Below are positions 12,457 to 24,591 of a stretch of DNA of 64,000 nt, one piece after another. Source of the DNA: Apoda limacodes. Lineage: Eukaryota; Arthropoda; Insecta; Lepidoptera; Limacodidae. The position numbers and the translations under genes are program-made. How positions within the stretch are numbered: position 1 is the stretch's first letter; each line of letters starts with the position of its first letter. Below the pieces are notes generated by a model, which worked only from the letters and a program-made list of their open reading frames with translations, was not told the DNA's origin and made no database searches. Location: the NCBI GenBank assembly GCA_946406115.1, contig OX291561.1:7122273-7186272 (forward strand), given 5' to 3'.

Positions 12457-13781
12457 AAACTTTTTGAAAACTCTGTATTAAAGTAAGTTTTTACTTTGAA
12501 CTACATACACCTAACTCGATAATTTTAGATTTTTCAGACATTTGGTCAGAGCCGCAGCAAGCCGATGGACCCGGGCGACTCAAGACCGGCCGTTGTGAAG
12601 ACATAATGGGGCAGGTATACGAACGATACTGACCTTTAATGTGTTAATTTTCTTTTAATTGTACGGAACCTTGAAACACTAAAAAATCATCCTAATAATT
12701 TGTTTGGTTTTTTCAGTTGTCTGAAATGGTGATTTAAAATAATATGTAAAGTAGGGGAAACGAGAAACAACAATTTTTAAGCGCTGGTTCCACAAGGATT
12801 TTCAGCAGAAAATTAAATATGAAAATCCCTTTGTGCAGTGAATTTCAAACTTGACAACCGCCTCTCGTGGTAGACAATATGTAAATGACTATACATACAA
12901 AACATCGTCCAACCTGTAGGTATTTAATTTGCAAAACTATTTTAAGCATTTTGTATGACATAGTGCAAAATGCAAAGTAGAGTAATGAAGTGGGAGTTTT
13001 GGCGCGCATCTTAAGAAGGACCGGTGTTTTTTCCTGTTTAATTTTTCTAAATTCATTTAGTGTGCTTCGATGTGTATATTTTAGCAGTGTTTTTCGAAAA
13101 CGTGTTAAGAATTGTGCAGCGAAGACTCATGAATAGCGAATTATGAAGAAATAAGCTGTACTGCTTATTAGTTAAAGCGCAATTTCTGAAGGATGCACAC
13201 CAAATCTCCCGCCCTAGCTTGGGACACGAAACGAGGACGCCGCGATAAAACTTGTATATGGCGCTTCGCCAAACTAAGATATAAGCACGGGACTAGTTAT
13301 ATTTATACATGACTCTGGAGAAAAAGGAAGTATTGAAGTTTAGAAAAACAAATAAACTTTGCACCCGTACATACATTTCTAGCCAGACAGGCGGCGCGCT
13401 CCATACAAACGTAACTAGATTCTATTTTCCGTAAATTAAGGTTTTGTAGTGGCATCCCTACTCCCCGACTGCTGTTTGTTTTTTTGTTTTTTTTTTAATT
13501 ACGTTCCACAATAAAGCTTGGCATACAGTGTGATGTTAAGGAGATAAGCAGGCATAAAGATAGCTAAAAAGGGTTTTGTACATCACACAACAATAAAATA
13601 CAGAAAACTCCATAGAATAATGTATTTGTAGACATGATCTACGAATAAATTACTATACAGTGTGACAGTTTCCTATTTATAAACTCTATATAAATAACAA
13701 CCAATAAATACAATCGCCTATACATGGTGGAAAAGTGAAGGCCGTGGTTGAATAGAAAGTCCCCTTAATATTAATAATGGC

Positions 13782-13883
13782 AAATTTTACTGAAAGGAAA
13801 TATTCCTTTATTCTTTCAAATAATTAAAACTAAATTCGAAGATTTTTGGATAAATGCCTGTTTGTGCCAGGATCAAGAGAATA
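13782..13883 (-). mobile_element. SINE fragment, second family, reverse (copy 2)
   Basis: Duplicate of 6301-6402. Confidence 0.55.
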
Positions 13884-14029
13884 TCGTATACACGCATTAA
13901 GTTAGGGTACCGTAAAGTTCTCACTCTTACTTATTGCGGATATGTAAAAACTTTACTTTACATATTTTATGAACTGATTTGTGCTGGTTTGCACAGTGTG
14001 TAACGTCCAAAAAATATTTTGCACATATA

Positions 14030-14055
14030 TTTTAAAGCACTGCAGTGCTTTAAAA
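14030..14055. repeat. Perfect 26-bp palindrome at the duplication end point
   Basis: Centred on GCACTGCAGTGC with flanking TTTTAAA and TTTAAAA. The two 13-base halves are exact reverse complements. The left half and the centre (to 14048) are shared with copy 1 (to 6567); the right half is not. Confidence 0.9.
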
Positions 14056-14548
14056 AATTGTGGCGACAGCTTTCCTGCGATTTTACGCAAAAGAGTAGCC
14101 TCCCTACTATACAGAGTTCGAGGCAGCCTCAATTCTCTTCTGAAGCCGATTGCTGAAAGGTTTCAGTTCCAGGCCAGCAATATTCAATAATAGATTTTCT
14201 AGTAAAGAATAATATTTTTTTTTGAATTTGCAATTTAACTACTAACATATTTCTAAAATTGTATATATATATACTAACATTATATGAAGATAATCTGAAA
14301 TAAATGAATAATAATTATTATTATTATTTGTCTTAAACCATTATACTTATTATTATTTATAAAGCCATATTATTGCGCTTTTTTTCAAACTGCTATCATT
14401 AATCATTCATGATACTTTGCACCCTCTATAATATAATGACCTATAAAAACAGGAATCCGAATAAAAATAAATTATGTACTAAATATAACCAAGTCACAAA
14501 AAGAATACCTCATCCAAACCAGTCCCTTGTGGCATTGTACTGAGCACA

Positions 14549-14650
14549 CTGGTTGGCAGCATTACACCGCTGTATCGCTAAGCTCTGTGTGAGGTAAGCT
14601 GGTTGGCAGAATTACACCGCTGTATCGCTAAGCTCTGTGTGAGGTAAGCT
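14549..14650. repeat. 50-bp tandem dimer
   Basis: Two head-to-tail copies of a 50-bp unit beginning ctggttggcag and containing ttacaccgctgtatcgctaa. They differ at one position (gcatt versus gaatt). Confidence 0.9.
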
Positions 14651-15314
14651 CCAGCTATAAGTTTTTAGGACAAGATTTTGACCAAAGTTTTATTGTCCTC
14701 AGATGATTTTCTGTATAGATTAAAAGTTACACAGGACTTTTATTGTTCATAAAAATAGTCTCAAACAATATTTCAAGGTATTTAAAAAGTTTTTAAGAAT
14801 ATATACTATACATTATAGGTCCACCTGAAATAATAATCTGAAATAATATGTCCATCTGATATATTAAGTCCATCTGAAATTATAGCTTTATCGAAAATAA
14901 TGCGCAGGTGTACATTTGAAAGCTTAAGTCCATCTGAAATAAGAAACCCATCTGACTAAATTAAATTTCTTGGGCAACTAACATATTGGACAAGTAAAAT
15001 ATGTTTATATTTCTTTTTTTCAAGGTTTTTTCAAAAAATTAGCTTTTAAAATTAATTAATTTGGACGTTTCGTTTAGAATTATAACTTTTAAAATCCCTG
15101 TGAAATACAAAACTTTGAATCACAAAGTTTCCACAGCTTAACATAATACATTTAAAGGCCAAACCAAAATCGTATTAGAAAGTTCGTTAGCGGTCTCGTT
15201 ATTCTAAATTTTTAATTTACACAGCGAATATAAAATCACATCAATTTCACTTTTCCGTTTTTTTTCACAATAATTTGATTTTTGGTCTATTACTAAGCCT
15301 ACGCTACCTTTCTC
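14651..15314. other. AT-rich stretch, no gene
   Basis: No coding signal. A degenerate short repeat around tccatctgaaat occurs several times between 14816 and 14960. Confidence 0.6.
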
Positions 15315-15620
15315 GTTTTTTTATACTACTACTAAGGTGGCATACAAGCTCACGACCTACCTGATGTAAACCAGTTACCACAGCCTATGGAGGCTTGCAA
15401 CACTGGTGATTTGCGTTGCCGACCCTTTTAAAAATCTAGTAGCTTTGTTCTTTAAGGACTTTCTAGTTCTTAAAGCAAACCTTGGCAGGGAGCTCATTCC
15501 TTAACACAAGAATTCGCGGAAGGATGTTCTGGTTCTAATGTGTGAGGACGAATTCCCTGCTGATGGCAAGCGGTTCGATATGGTAGAAAGTATCCTTGGT
15601 CATAATTTCGAATTCTGAAA
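15315..15620 (-). mobile_element. 3' end of a LINE of the 32-36 kb family
   Basis: In reverse it matches the 3' part of the LINEs at 32520 and 34660: poly-A side at ttttttata, then actaaggtggcatacaagc, a block like the 'gatggtaagcggt' motif, cttggcagggagctcattcc and a diverged C-terminal coding part. It is 5'-truncated and degraded. Confidence 0.75.
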
Positions 15621-16140
15621 ATTTTACAGAGTATGTGTTAAAGACTGGGTATTCATAAGAGTAGCTGACCTGATACTAGACAGGTAGCCATTCTGTACTC
15701 ATATGACAGTAACTCGACTCACCTCGAGCGTTCACACAATGAGAGTACCACACATCATGTAAGACACAGGCAAGAAGGTATGTTATGTATAGATAATGTT
15801 CAAGAGACTGCATTGAAGTGTGAATTTCATTGTGTGAAAATATCGCGTCTAATGATATCGCAAAATATACACCAGATTATTTTACCTTTACCACAATACA
15901 AGGTGTTTCAAAAATACTCCACAAATCGTGAGTGCGTGCATTTTCAAAAATGGATGCCATATTTCAATGATCACTACGCGTACATTAGAAATTCCGGTAG
16001 AGTCAATTTTATTCGAAATTTTATTGCTTTTTTTTCTTTTACCAAAAAGTTAAAATAAATGTGGGAAAATATCAGAGGTATGAACCATGGGATCAAACTC
16101 CGTCCCTTTTAGTGGCAGGTGTACAACGGCAATTTCGCTC

Positions 16141-16898
16141 GAAAACCGCAAATCGATGTAGAGTTTAGCCGTTTGGCACACAGGTACTCTAGGGCAAAAC
16201 AATAATTTTGAACCGCAGTTCCTCAAAATATTTCGCTTAGGGGGGAGTTATGATGTCATCAATTTTTTGCATGGGATTTAATTTTTTTTTTTCAGAAACC
16301 TATCTTGTGGGATATCAAATGAAAGGGCTTCATGAGACGATTCTAAAAAATATACCACACTATTACCTTCAGGCTACTTTTTTTCTTAAAATCAAAAAGG
16401 TTTTTTGTAACATACCAAGTTTGGGCCTCTCCAGGTAGAAGACGGCTCAGTGTTTTTCTCTAAAATATACCTTAAATAATAGTTTATATCCTCATTTTTA
16501 ACCCCCTGAAAGTAATTTGGAAAATATTAAAATTTAGTTTTTTTTTGAATTTTTGAATATTGCAATGTGAGACGGTTCCTTAAACTCCAGATCTTTATGA
16601 GACTTATGTGGAACTGTACTGTACCCTGCTGCTTCTGTTTATACCACATTATATATCTCACATTACAATATTTAAAAATTCCAAAAAAATATTAAAATTT
16701 TAATATTTTCCAAATAATAGTGTGGTACATTTTTAGAACCGGCTCATCAAGCCCTTTCATTTGATACCCCACACGCTGCGTTTCTGAAAAAAATTCCCTA
16801 AGGGAAATAATTTGAGGAACTGCGGCTCAAAATTATTGTTTTGCCTTAAAGTACCTGTGTGCCAAAACGGCTAAACTCTACATCGATTTGCGGTTTTT
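16141..16898. repeat. 750-bp foldback element
   Basis: The left part (aaaccgcaaatcgatgtaga...) returns as reverse complement at the right end (...acatcgatttgcggttt). The inner blocks gggcttcatgagacg / ctcatcaagccctttc, and tgcaatgtgagac with the reverse-strand match at 16656, also pair. Arms of about 300 bp have diverged, so this is an old foldback or palindromic MITE. No transposase is seen. Confidence 0.8.
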
Positions 16899-17310
16899 TT
16901 TGCGTACATCTAGGACAATTTGCGTGAGATATGAATAAATTCGCTGGGCTTTCGCTCTACATAATAAGTTGTTGCTTCAACTGTTTTTTATACTTACTAA
17001 AAAGAGGTTACAGGCTTCTCATTAAATGAAAGAGCCTAAGGCGCTGGCTCAACACGAATTGGCAGACGTTGTCTAACTACTGGCTTACATTCGAGCATAA
17101 GCCCTCTGACTTGGATTAACGACTGCTGTCATATATGAGAACAACCAGGACCGATGGTTTAAAGGGCTTTCCAAAACATTGAGGAGTTCATTAAAATGTG
17201 GCACCCATCCAGGTACTGAGCACCCCCGACGACGTTGCTTAATTTTAGATATCGTTTCCGATAGAAGAATGTATCTGGACCACAAGCTTCTTCTTTGACC
17301 TCATTAGTAT

Positions 17311-17571
17311 CGCTCGCAGCCTAGTTGGTAGTGTGGCCGGCTGTTGTGCAGGGGGTGTGGGTTCGATTCCCTCACTGAACAAACTTTATTGTGGTTAACA
17401 TTTGTGTTTGTCTTGAGTCTGGGTGTTTATGTATGATATGTATGTATTTGCAAAAAAAAAGGAGTTTAATTGTATTTGTATCCGTTGTCTGGTATCCATA
17501 ACACAACCTTTGCATACTTTGGGGCCAGACGGCGCTGTAAGTAATGTCCAAAAATATTTATTTATTTATTT
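17311..17571 (+). mobile_element. tRNA-derived SINE, near full length
   Basis: Head with A-box-like tagttggtagtgtgg and B-box gtgggttcgattccc, then a unique body (gtcttgagtctgggtg, gtatgtatttgcaaaa, ccgttgtctggtatcc), the block ggccagacggcgctg and an attt-rich tail. It is the best copy in the window. Relatives lie at 1140, 8231, 11498 and 24215. Confidence 0.8.
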
Positions 17572-17992
17572 ATAATCTTTAAGATTATGAACAAAATATT
17601 TCTTTACTCAAAACTATATTTTATGTAATCTCAACTTAAGTAATAGTGTCAGCAGAAAAATCGTCCAGCTTAAAAGGAGACAGTCGACGCTGACGGTGAA
17701 AACAATTTTAACTTAATTATAACCGTCTTTGTGCACATTCGAGGTTTTGAATAATGAGACCGTTAACGAGGCTCAGAAAGGATAGCTTTGAGGTTTTAAC
17801 CGTATTACAAACTACTGCGACGCCTAACGCACTTAAAAGTTGGACTTATTGAAAAAAGTTATAGTTTTTTACAGTAAATCTTGAGCCATTTTAATATTGA
17901 TAGAAAAAAATAGTTTTACTGGTTATTAGCAGTTATGTAAAATGCAACTGTACTTATTTTATTCTAGCTGTAATTGTATAAAAATAAATAAT

Positions 17993-18100
17993 AAAGGTTT
18001 GATTCCTGGCTCAAACAGGTGATTAATCCAAAAATCGTCAAATTTAGATTTAATTATTTTAAAAATAAAGGAATATTTCCTTTCAGTAAAATTTGAGATG
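17993..18100 (+). mobile_element. SINE fragment, second family, forward
   Basis: B-box-like ggtttgattcctggctc followed by atccaaaaatcgtcaaattt and aaaggaatatttcctttcag. It matches 6301-6402 in the opposite orientation. Confidence 0.55.
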
Positions 18101-19062
18101 AGAGACGAGATCGCTTGCTGGAATTTTGTATCGAAAATGACATCGTAGTTACTAACACCTTCTTCCATCACCCAACAAGAAGGCTACACATGGATTTCAC
18201 CACAAGAAAAACCTGTTAATATTGTCAGTAGTTAATTAAATAATAGATGGTTAAAGTAGTCAAAGTTTCGATAATAAATTATTTTCTCTTGCTTTGGATA
18301 CTATAAAAGTAAAGTCGTTTTCAAGTAATACATGTTTTTTTTTCTTACTACCCTTTTTCCACGTTTATGAGTTGAGACAAGGATCTTAATTATTTATCAG
18401 TTCTCGAAAAAAACGCTTTCAGGCTTGTTATATATCAAGGACTTTACAAATGGTTTAACAGACATTTCTATATTATTATTTCGTTATAACAAAGAACTTC
18501 TGATTATCAGTTAACAAATTATACAATTTTTTTAATTACCTAGCACACGGAATCGATCGCTCGAGTTCTCGAGGGGTTTTTCTCTGACTCGACCAAAGAC
18601 AAATTTCTCGAGAATTTTCGAGCAGAAACCCTACTAACGAGCTACTGGGACTATTGACTTCGACTAATGCACGGTGTACAGAACAAGATTTTTTGCCACG
18701 GGCTGCAAAATTCTTATCATGCGAGCGCTCTTGGGTTAAAAGCTCTTTGAACTTGCGACGACACGTCGACGCTAAACGACACGTCGACGCTAAACGACGC
18801 GTCGGCGTAGAAAAGCTTATAAGGAGCAACTTTTTGCTGGTAATGCGTGCAAAGCGTAATTTATATAAGTGGTAAAATACTAAGTGGACATTAACTATTA
18901 TTAGACCGTTTTGTAATGTTTGTAGAATATATATGTGAGTTTTCTTTAATGTTTCTGCTAAAAGTGGCTGCCTTGAGACAATACCCGAATAAAAACTCAC
19001 GGACACATACCACAAACAATATAAAATGTTTAAAAGGTTAGTATTTTTAATTTTTTCACATT
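18101..19062. other. No recognised gene; short GTCGAC tandem repeat inside
   Basis: At about 18757-18812 a unit with acacgtcgacgctaaacg is repeated two and a half times. A 159-codon open frame on the minus strand (18536-19015) crosses it. It has no motif I recognise and no splice or start context that supports a gene. Confidence 0.5.
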
Positions 19063-19470
19063 TTTAGGGTTCCGGACCCAAAGGGTAAAAAATGGGACCC
19101 TATTACTAAGACTCCGCTGTCCGTTCGTCCGACCGTCTGTCACCAGGCTGTATCTCATGAACTGTGATAGTGATGTATTTATGTTACAACAAATACTAAA
19201 AAATAGAATAAAACAAATATTTAAGGGGGTTCCCATACAACAATCGTGATTTTTTTGCTCGTTTTTTATCGATATCAATAACAGCAACAGGTAGACGTTT
19301 GAAATATTCACAGAATATTTAGTTATATATTCACTTTAAAAATAAATAATTAAAATAAAACAAATACTTAAGGGGGGCTCCCACACAACAAACGTTTTTT
19401 TTTTGCCGTTTTGATAGATGATGGTACGGATCCTTTGTGCGCGAGTCCGACTCGCACTTGGCTGGTTTTC
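19063..19470. repeat. GGTTCCGTACC-type repeat, long form
   Basis: About 410 bp from agggttccggaccc to atggtacggatcctttg and gcgcgagtccgactcgcac. The inside holds CCGT-rich tetranucleotides, ccaggctgtatctcatgaac and two related blocks around ggctcccacacaacaaacg. The ends form a short inverted repeat. Confidence 0.8.
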
Positions 19471-20821
19471 AAATAACTCTTTTCACGAAAAAGAAATTAA
19501 CAATATATCTAGTGGCGGCGCTAGAGTGCAGCATATGGGGCATTTATTTGTTTAAGAAGTAATTAACCTTAGAATAAATTACTATTGTTTAAAAGTTTGT
19601 CTCAGTACGACATGGTTACCCGATGATTCTATGCAACAGGGAATCAGTATTTTTTTATCGATATTTTATTAAGGTGAAATAATAGTGACTGTAAGTGTAA
19701 TTTTATTCGTATAAAGGCTCTACAAATACAAATACTAAATGTTGAAATAAGTATATTTACAATTTTATTAATATAGCCACCCAAAGTCAAGTCAAACTGG
19801 TACGATGAGAATGCCGATTTAATATTTATAGAAATTAATAAACCTAGTGAGATATTTAGTAAAAAAACTAAACTTGATAATAATATCAATATTTAATATA
19901 TATTTTTTTTTCTATTTTTCCTTTTGTTAAAAATAACTCCATTCTTCGGCATTTTATAATGACAAAGTATTATTGAACACAAAATTGAGTGGTTTATATC
20001 TGCAGTTGTCATAAAAAGAAAATAGAAAACAAAAATTGGTGGTTCATTTCTGCATGGCATATTTCCGAGATATCGTCCTGGCACCATATTGTCCTAATGG
20101 GTTATTTAATTGTTTCTCGGAGCTAAGAAGTCCTATAATGAATGGGGCATCTCGGCATACGGTGCACTTTTAACATATTTTTTTTCTAGTTTGCTAAGTT
20201 ATTATAATTATTGTTTTATTTAAAGTTATAGAGAATAATAATATATTAATTAATAAATACTAGAAAACCCTGTATTATGGCGACCTGATAAAGAACAGTA
20301 CAATCAGAAAAACATTAATTTTAGCTTTTAAAACCTTATTGTCGGTTCTGGCCCATTTTTTTAAAAAAATTATTTTGTGCGAATTTATGCGTTGCAAAAT
20401 AAAAATTTTTTTTTGCCTCGTCTCAGCCATTACACGCCCGCCCTACTGCCGGAAATTTGGCCATAATTCACCGCGCTGGTCTAGTGGCCACTCGACCCTC
20501 ACAGTTTTCAAGGTATGCATAAGGCCTCTGACTTGGCTTAGCGAACGCTATCATAATATGTCAACTGCAGCAAAACTTAAACATGTAAATTCAAAACCTT
20601 GCTTAAAATAGTCTATGACCAGTGTTATTTTTTTCTATGAAGTACATTTTTAGATATACTTTGTACGAAAAGCAAATTAAAAATATCTAGTCTAGTTAGG
20701 TTGTCATCAAATACCTATAGGTGTTATAATTGACTTAATTTAAAAAAAAAACGAAAATATCGTTCTGAAATCGCCTAGTAAACGCCTCTGCGTTCATCAT
20801 TTAATATGAAAAAATGCTGTT

Positions 20822-21255
20822 TTTAGAGTAAAAAGGGTAAAAACGGGACCCTATTACTAGGACACCTTTGTCCGTCCGTCCGACTGTCACCAAGCTGCAT
20901 CTCATGACTCGTGATAGTTAGGCAGGTGAAATTTTGACAGATGTATTTCTGTTTCCGCTATAACAACAAATACTGAAAAACAAAATAAAAAAATATTTAA
21001 ATCGGCTCCCATACAACAAACGTTATTTTTTTGCTCGATATTGATAACGGCAAAAGATAGACGCTTGAAATATTCAGAGAATATTAAGTTATATATTCAC
21101 TTTAAAAATAAATAATGAAATTAAGATAACACAGATATTTAAGGGGGGCTCCCATACAACAAACATAATTTCTTTGCCGTTTTATAGAACGTTTTAACGG
21201 TTTTAATGGTACGGAACCTTTCGTGCGCGTGTCCGACACGCACTTGGCCGATTTT
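20822..21255. repeat. GGTTCCGTACC-type repeat, long form
   Basis: Same layout as 19063-19470: aaaacgggaccctattact, gtccgtccgtccgac, ccaagctgcatctcatgac, two ggctcccatacaacaaacg-type blocks, then atggtacggaacctttcg and gcgcgtgtccgacacgcac. The left terminal GGTTCCG is worn. Confidence 0.75.
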
Positions 21256-22605
21256 TTTTATTTTAAATCCGTTTATATCGAGTGTGGCTTACAACACATA
21301 AACAAACGACAATTTTGACTACAAACGACTTAATGACGTCACAACCACGGTCCATGAACTTCAATCTAAAATCATTCAACTTAAACCAACTTACTACAAA
21401 CAACCACAGGTCAAAGCAAGGTATTTTCTTTTTTCGTAGTTGTGCGTCAGCTATGAGCATACAATTTTGACTACCGGTCCACTAGATTTAATACGGTAAA
21501 AACTAACTTAATGCATGGTTTCTCGTGGTGGTGGTGACGGACCGCTACCATAGTCACATCAGTATTTTGTTTTATAAATGTTGTTCAGAGAGAGTTTCGT
21601 TTCATTCCCCAGAGTCGCATCTGTGATCGACGTCTCCGGAGTCAGATTTATTATTGAATTCCTTTTTTCTCTTAAGTTTATTTATTCCTTTACAATGTGA
21701 CAATATCCCATACATCTTCTTATATTTTAGTAGCTCTTTTCATCAGTTATTGTAATTCATGAGCGTGAAATTTCGAATGTTATTTAAAAACAAGAAAAGA
21801 TGCGCATGAATAAAGACTGTTTATAGATAAAATAAATAAATTGTAGTTATTTCTGATTGATTATCTTTTTAGTGATTATTTCTTTGAAATAACTAAAAGC
21901 TTTTAATGTTTATTAATAACCTAATAATAATTAAAGGAAAAAAGTAGATTTCACAACAAGTAAAAAAGGCAAATTCATCCGAGAACCTAATTTGAATCCT
22001 GACAGCAGTAAGGGATTCTAAATTTGAATCACAAGCTTAGTGAGTGATCCTAAACGTAGCGTCTTATTTAAGGGTTCGAGATGAAATGTTTTTTTTTCTT
22101 TTTTTTCAAATTATGACATTGAACACACTGACGCAGTGAACATAACGCACGTAAAGTCATCATCTATATGTGCGTAGAAGTCAATGCGTAATTGAACCGA
22201 CCGTAAACCCGAAACCATCGTCGTACAGTTTTTTCCCCTTTCGGTAAGTTGCCCGATTAGAGCAGCATTGAGTCGTCCGCCTGTCTAAAGCCTTCAGATA
22301 GCTTATTCCATCGTAAATTTTCTACTTCTATTTCCAGCTAAACAATATTTTTGACAGTGCTCAATGTGCATGCGGTTGTTTGACAAATCAAGCCTTACCT
22401 GAACCTTAAATCAATTAAGGTTTTTGTTATTACTTGTAAGTTTACATTTATTACACAATATCTATTGTTTCGTATCTGTATTGAAAAACGTTGTCCGTGT
22501 GATACACGGGCGCTTAGCTTATTGTAAATCTCGTTGACTACTAAAACCTTACTGATTTTCGACATTTACCCCCCTTGTATCACAATGTAATGTAAAACTT
22601 TTAAC
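21256..22605. other. AT-rich stretch, no gene seen
   Basis: Only short overlapping ORFs near 21263-21470 on both strands. No family motif, tRNA or tandem array recognised. Confidence 0.5.
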
Positions 22606-22766
22606 TTACAGTTAAAAGCTCCATTATTACTGAGCTTCGTACCCTAATATAGTTAAGAATCGGTCCTTAAGCTTTGATTAATTAAAATACGTTAAAGCGA
22701 GTTTCTTACAGCACCATTCATTAATCCCTTTCATTATTTAAATCTGAAAATTCGCACAAAGAATTT
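22606..22766 (+). repeat. 161-bp dispersed direct repeat, copy 1
   Basis: Begins ttacagttaaaagctccatt and ends gcacaaagaattt. It recurs at 24431-24591 with only about seven differences. Family not recognised. Confidence 0.85.
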
Positions 22767-24214
22767 TGATTCACCTAATATTTTTTTTTCGGCTTCTTTT
22801 GAATAAAGTTAAAGTAATTTTTTTGTTGATTCCTTTTTAAATTTTTGTTTTATTTATAGATCGTTTGATAAGGTGATTCACTTTAGAATAATTTTATAAA
22901 AATATGTCATTTTCTTAATTTATCAAGTAAGAAGGTTGACACTGACGTTTCGATAAAAGAAAACATTTTAAAGTAACCTGCATACCCACTCAGTTGTGCC
23001 TTGGAATGGTAAAAAAACAAAAATCAAGTAACATGGGGCGTAATATTAAAATAAAGAATATTAAAAAAAAAATTATGGCTTCAGGCTTTAGGAAAAAACA
23101 AAATGTATGTTTAAAGAAAATTACCGATTAAGTTTTTAAAAAAAATATACGGCGGATTGCATGGCCACTCAAAAGACGCGTAAAGTTTGAAATTCGTACT
23201 TGGCCCGCGTGATAAACTATGAATTCCTTATTCTGTGACTTCGTCCTTGTCCAAGGCAAACAAAAGTAATTATTAATACATAGGTTAAGGCTGTGCTTCA
23301 ACAGTGGGGATGGACTCGTATGAGGATTAGTAATGAAAGGATATGTATTATGGCAATAGACTAAAATTAATAAAAGAAAACTAAAAATTCTTTTATTTTA
23401 ATTTATAAATTTAATTGTATATCAAACGTATAACTAAACATAACAAAAACCATATGCTTCTCCTTATCAATATTCATATAACATTCTTTATTATTATTTT
23501 CTTTTATGCTTTTTATAAACCTTTTAATTGTAGATACAATGTATAAATAAGTAAAACAATTAATAATATAAAGTTTATTTTTGTTTACATAATTGTGTTG
23601 TAGAAGGAACATAATAAATATCAAATTTGTGTTTTAAAGTTAATATAAACGATTGAAGCTGCAATTAAGTTCAGACACAGAAGAATCTGTGCGTCGGTAA
23701 TAGCGAGCACTTCAAACAGCGGCCGCGTCAAAGAAATTGTTATTCCGCTAGCTTCATGAACTAGGCATGGGGCAGCAAAACAAACCAAATTTATCGAAAA
23801 AGCATTTAAAATATAATAGAAGATTTATTACATTATGAAGAAAGCTATAATAAATCCTACCAGCCTTATACGTTCCCCCTTATTGGGGAAATAGTACATC
23901 ACGCGGGCCCAAAGCGGTTTGTGGATTTTTTTTTGACGTATGTATGTTAGGTTTATGTTTTCCTTCACGGTAAATCCAGTAGTGAAATCAAAGAATGTAC
24001 TTAAAAAAATTGACAAAGGACTCATTAGTATATGCCAGGCTCGAACCCCCGTCCCTCAGGACGTAAGGCAAAATCGAAACCCTTAACCCACCCTGACTCT
24101 GAAATTCCTTGTCAAGTTAGTAGTTTGTTAGTGTCAATGATGATCGGTTAAAACGTTTGGTTATGTGAATAGTATTCTATTACATAAATCGTGTATTTTT
24201 TTTAATAAATATTA
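22767..24214. other. AT-rich stretch, no gene seen
   Basis: A tRNA-like reverse B-box (ctcgaacccccgtccctc) at about 24032 suggests a SINE remnant. Otherwise nothing is recognised. Confidence 0.45.
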
Positions 24215-24425
24215 TTAGACAGTAAACACAGCGCCGTCTGGCCCCAAAGTAAGCAAAGCTTGTGTTATGGGTACCAGACAACGGATACAACTACATGCAC
24301 ATTACTTTTTTTTTGTAAATACATACATATACATAAATACACCCAGATCAAGAAAAACACAAATGTTTATTATATGACATAAATGTTTGTCCAGTACAGG
24401 AATCGCACCCACACCCTCTGCACAG
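24215..24425 (-). mobile_element. tRNA-derived SINE, reverse
   Basis: Reverse complement of 17311-17571 order: cagcgccgtctggcccc, ggtaccagacaacgg, aatacatacatatac, then a B-box in reverse (aggaatcgcacccacaccct). Confidence 0.75.
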
Positions 24426-24430
24426 GTTAT

Positions 24431-24591
24431 TTACAGTTAAAAGCTCCATTATTACTGAGCCTTTTACCCTAATATAGTTAAGAATCGTTCCTTAAGCTTT
24501 GATTAATTAAAATACGTTAAAGCGAGTTTCTTACAGCACCATTCATTAATCCCTCTCATTATTTGAATCTGAAAATTCGCACAAAGAATTT
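24431..24591 (+). repeat. 161-bp dispersed direct repeat, copy 2
   Basis: Second copy of 22606-22766, about 1.8 kb downstream. It lies directly behind the reverse SINE at 24215-24425, whose insertion point may mark its left edge. Confidence 0.85.

Larger units (their letters stand above)
7093..14048. repeat. Tandem duplication, copy 2
   Basis: Direct repeat of 1-6567 at an offset of 7091-7092, rising to 7480-7481 after a 389-bp insertion at 11498-11886. Similarity stops at 14048, inside a perfect 26-bp palindrome. All repeats of copy 1 recur here. No gene is recognised. Confidence 0.95.

Noticed and set aside
17311..17571. A genuine tRNA gene
   Set aside because: Only A- and B-box-like words are present. 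The downstream body and A/T-rich tail are shared by other copies, which marks a SINE.
18536..19015. 159-codon minus-strand frame
   Set aside because: No family motif, composition shifts along its length and it includes a short GTCGAC tandem repeat. I could not tell it from chance.
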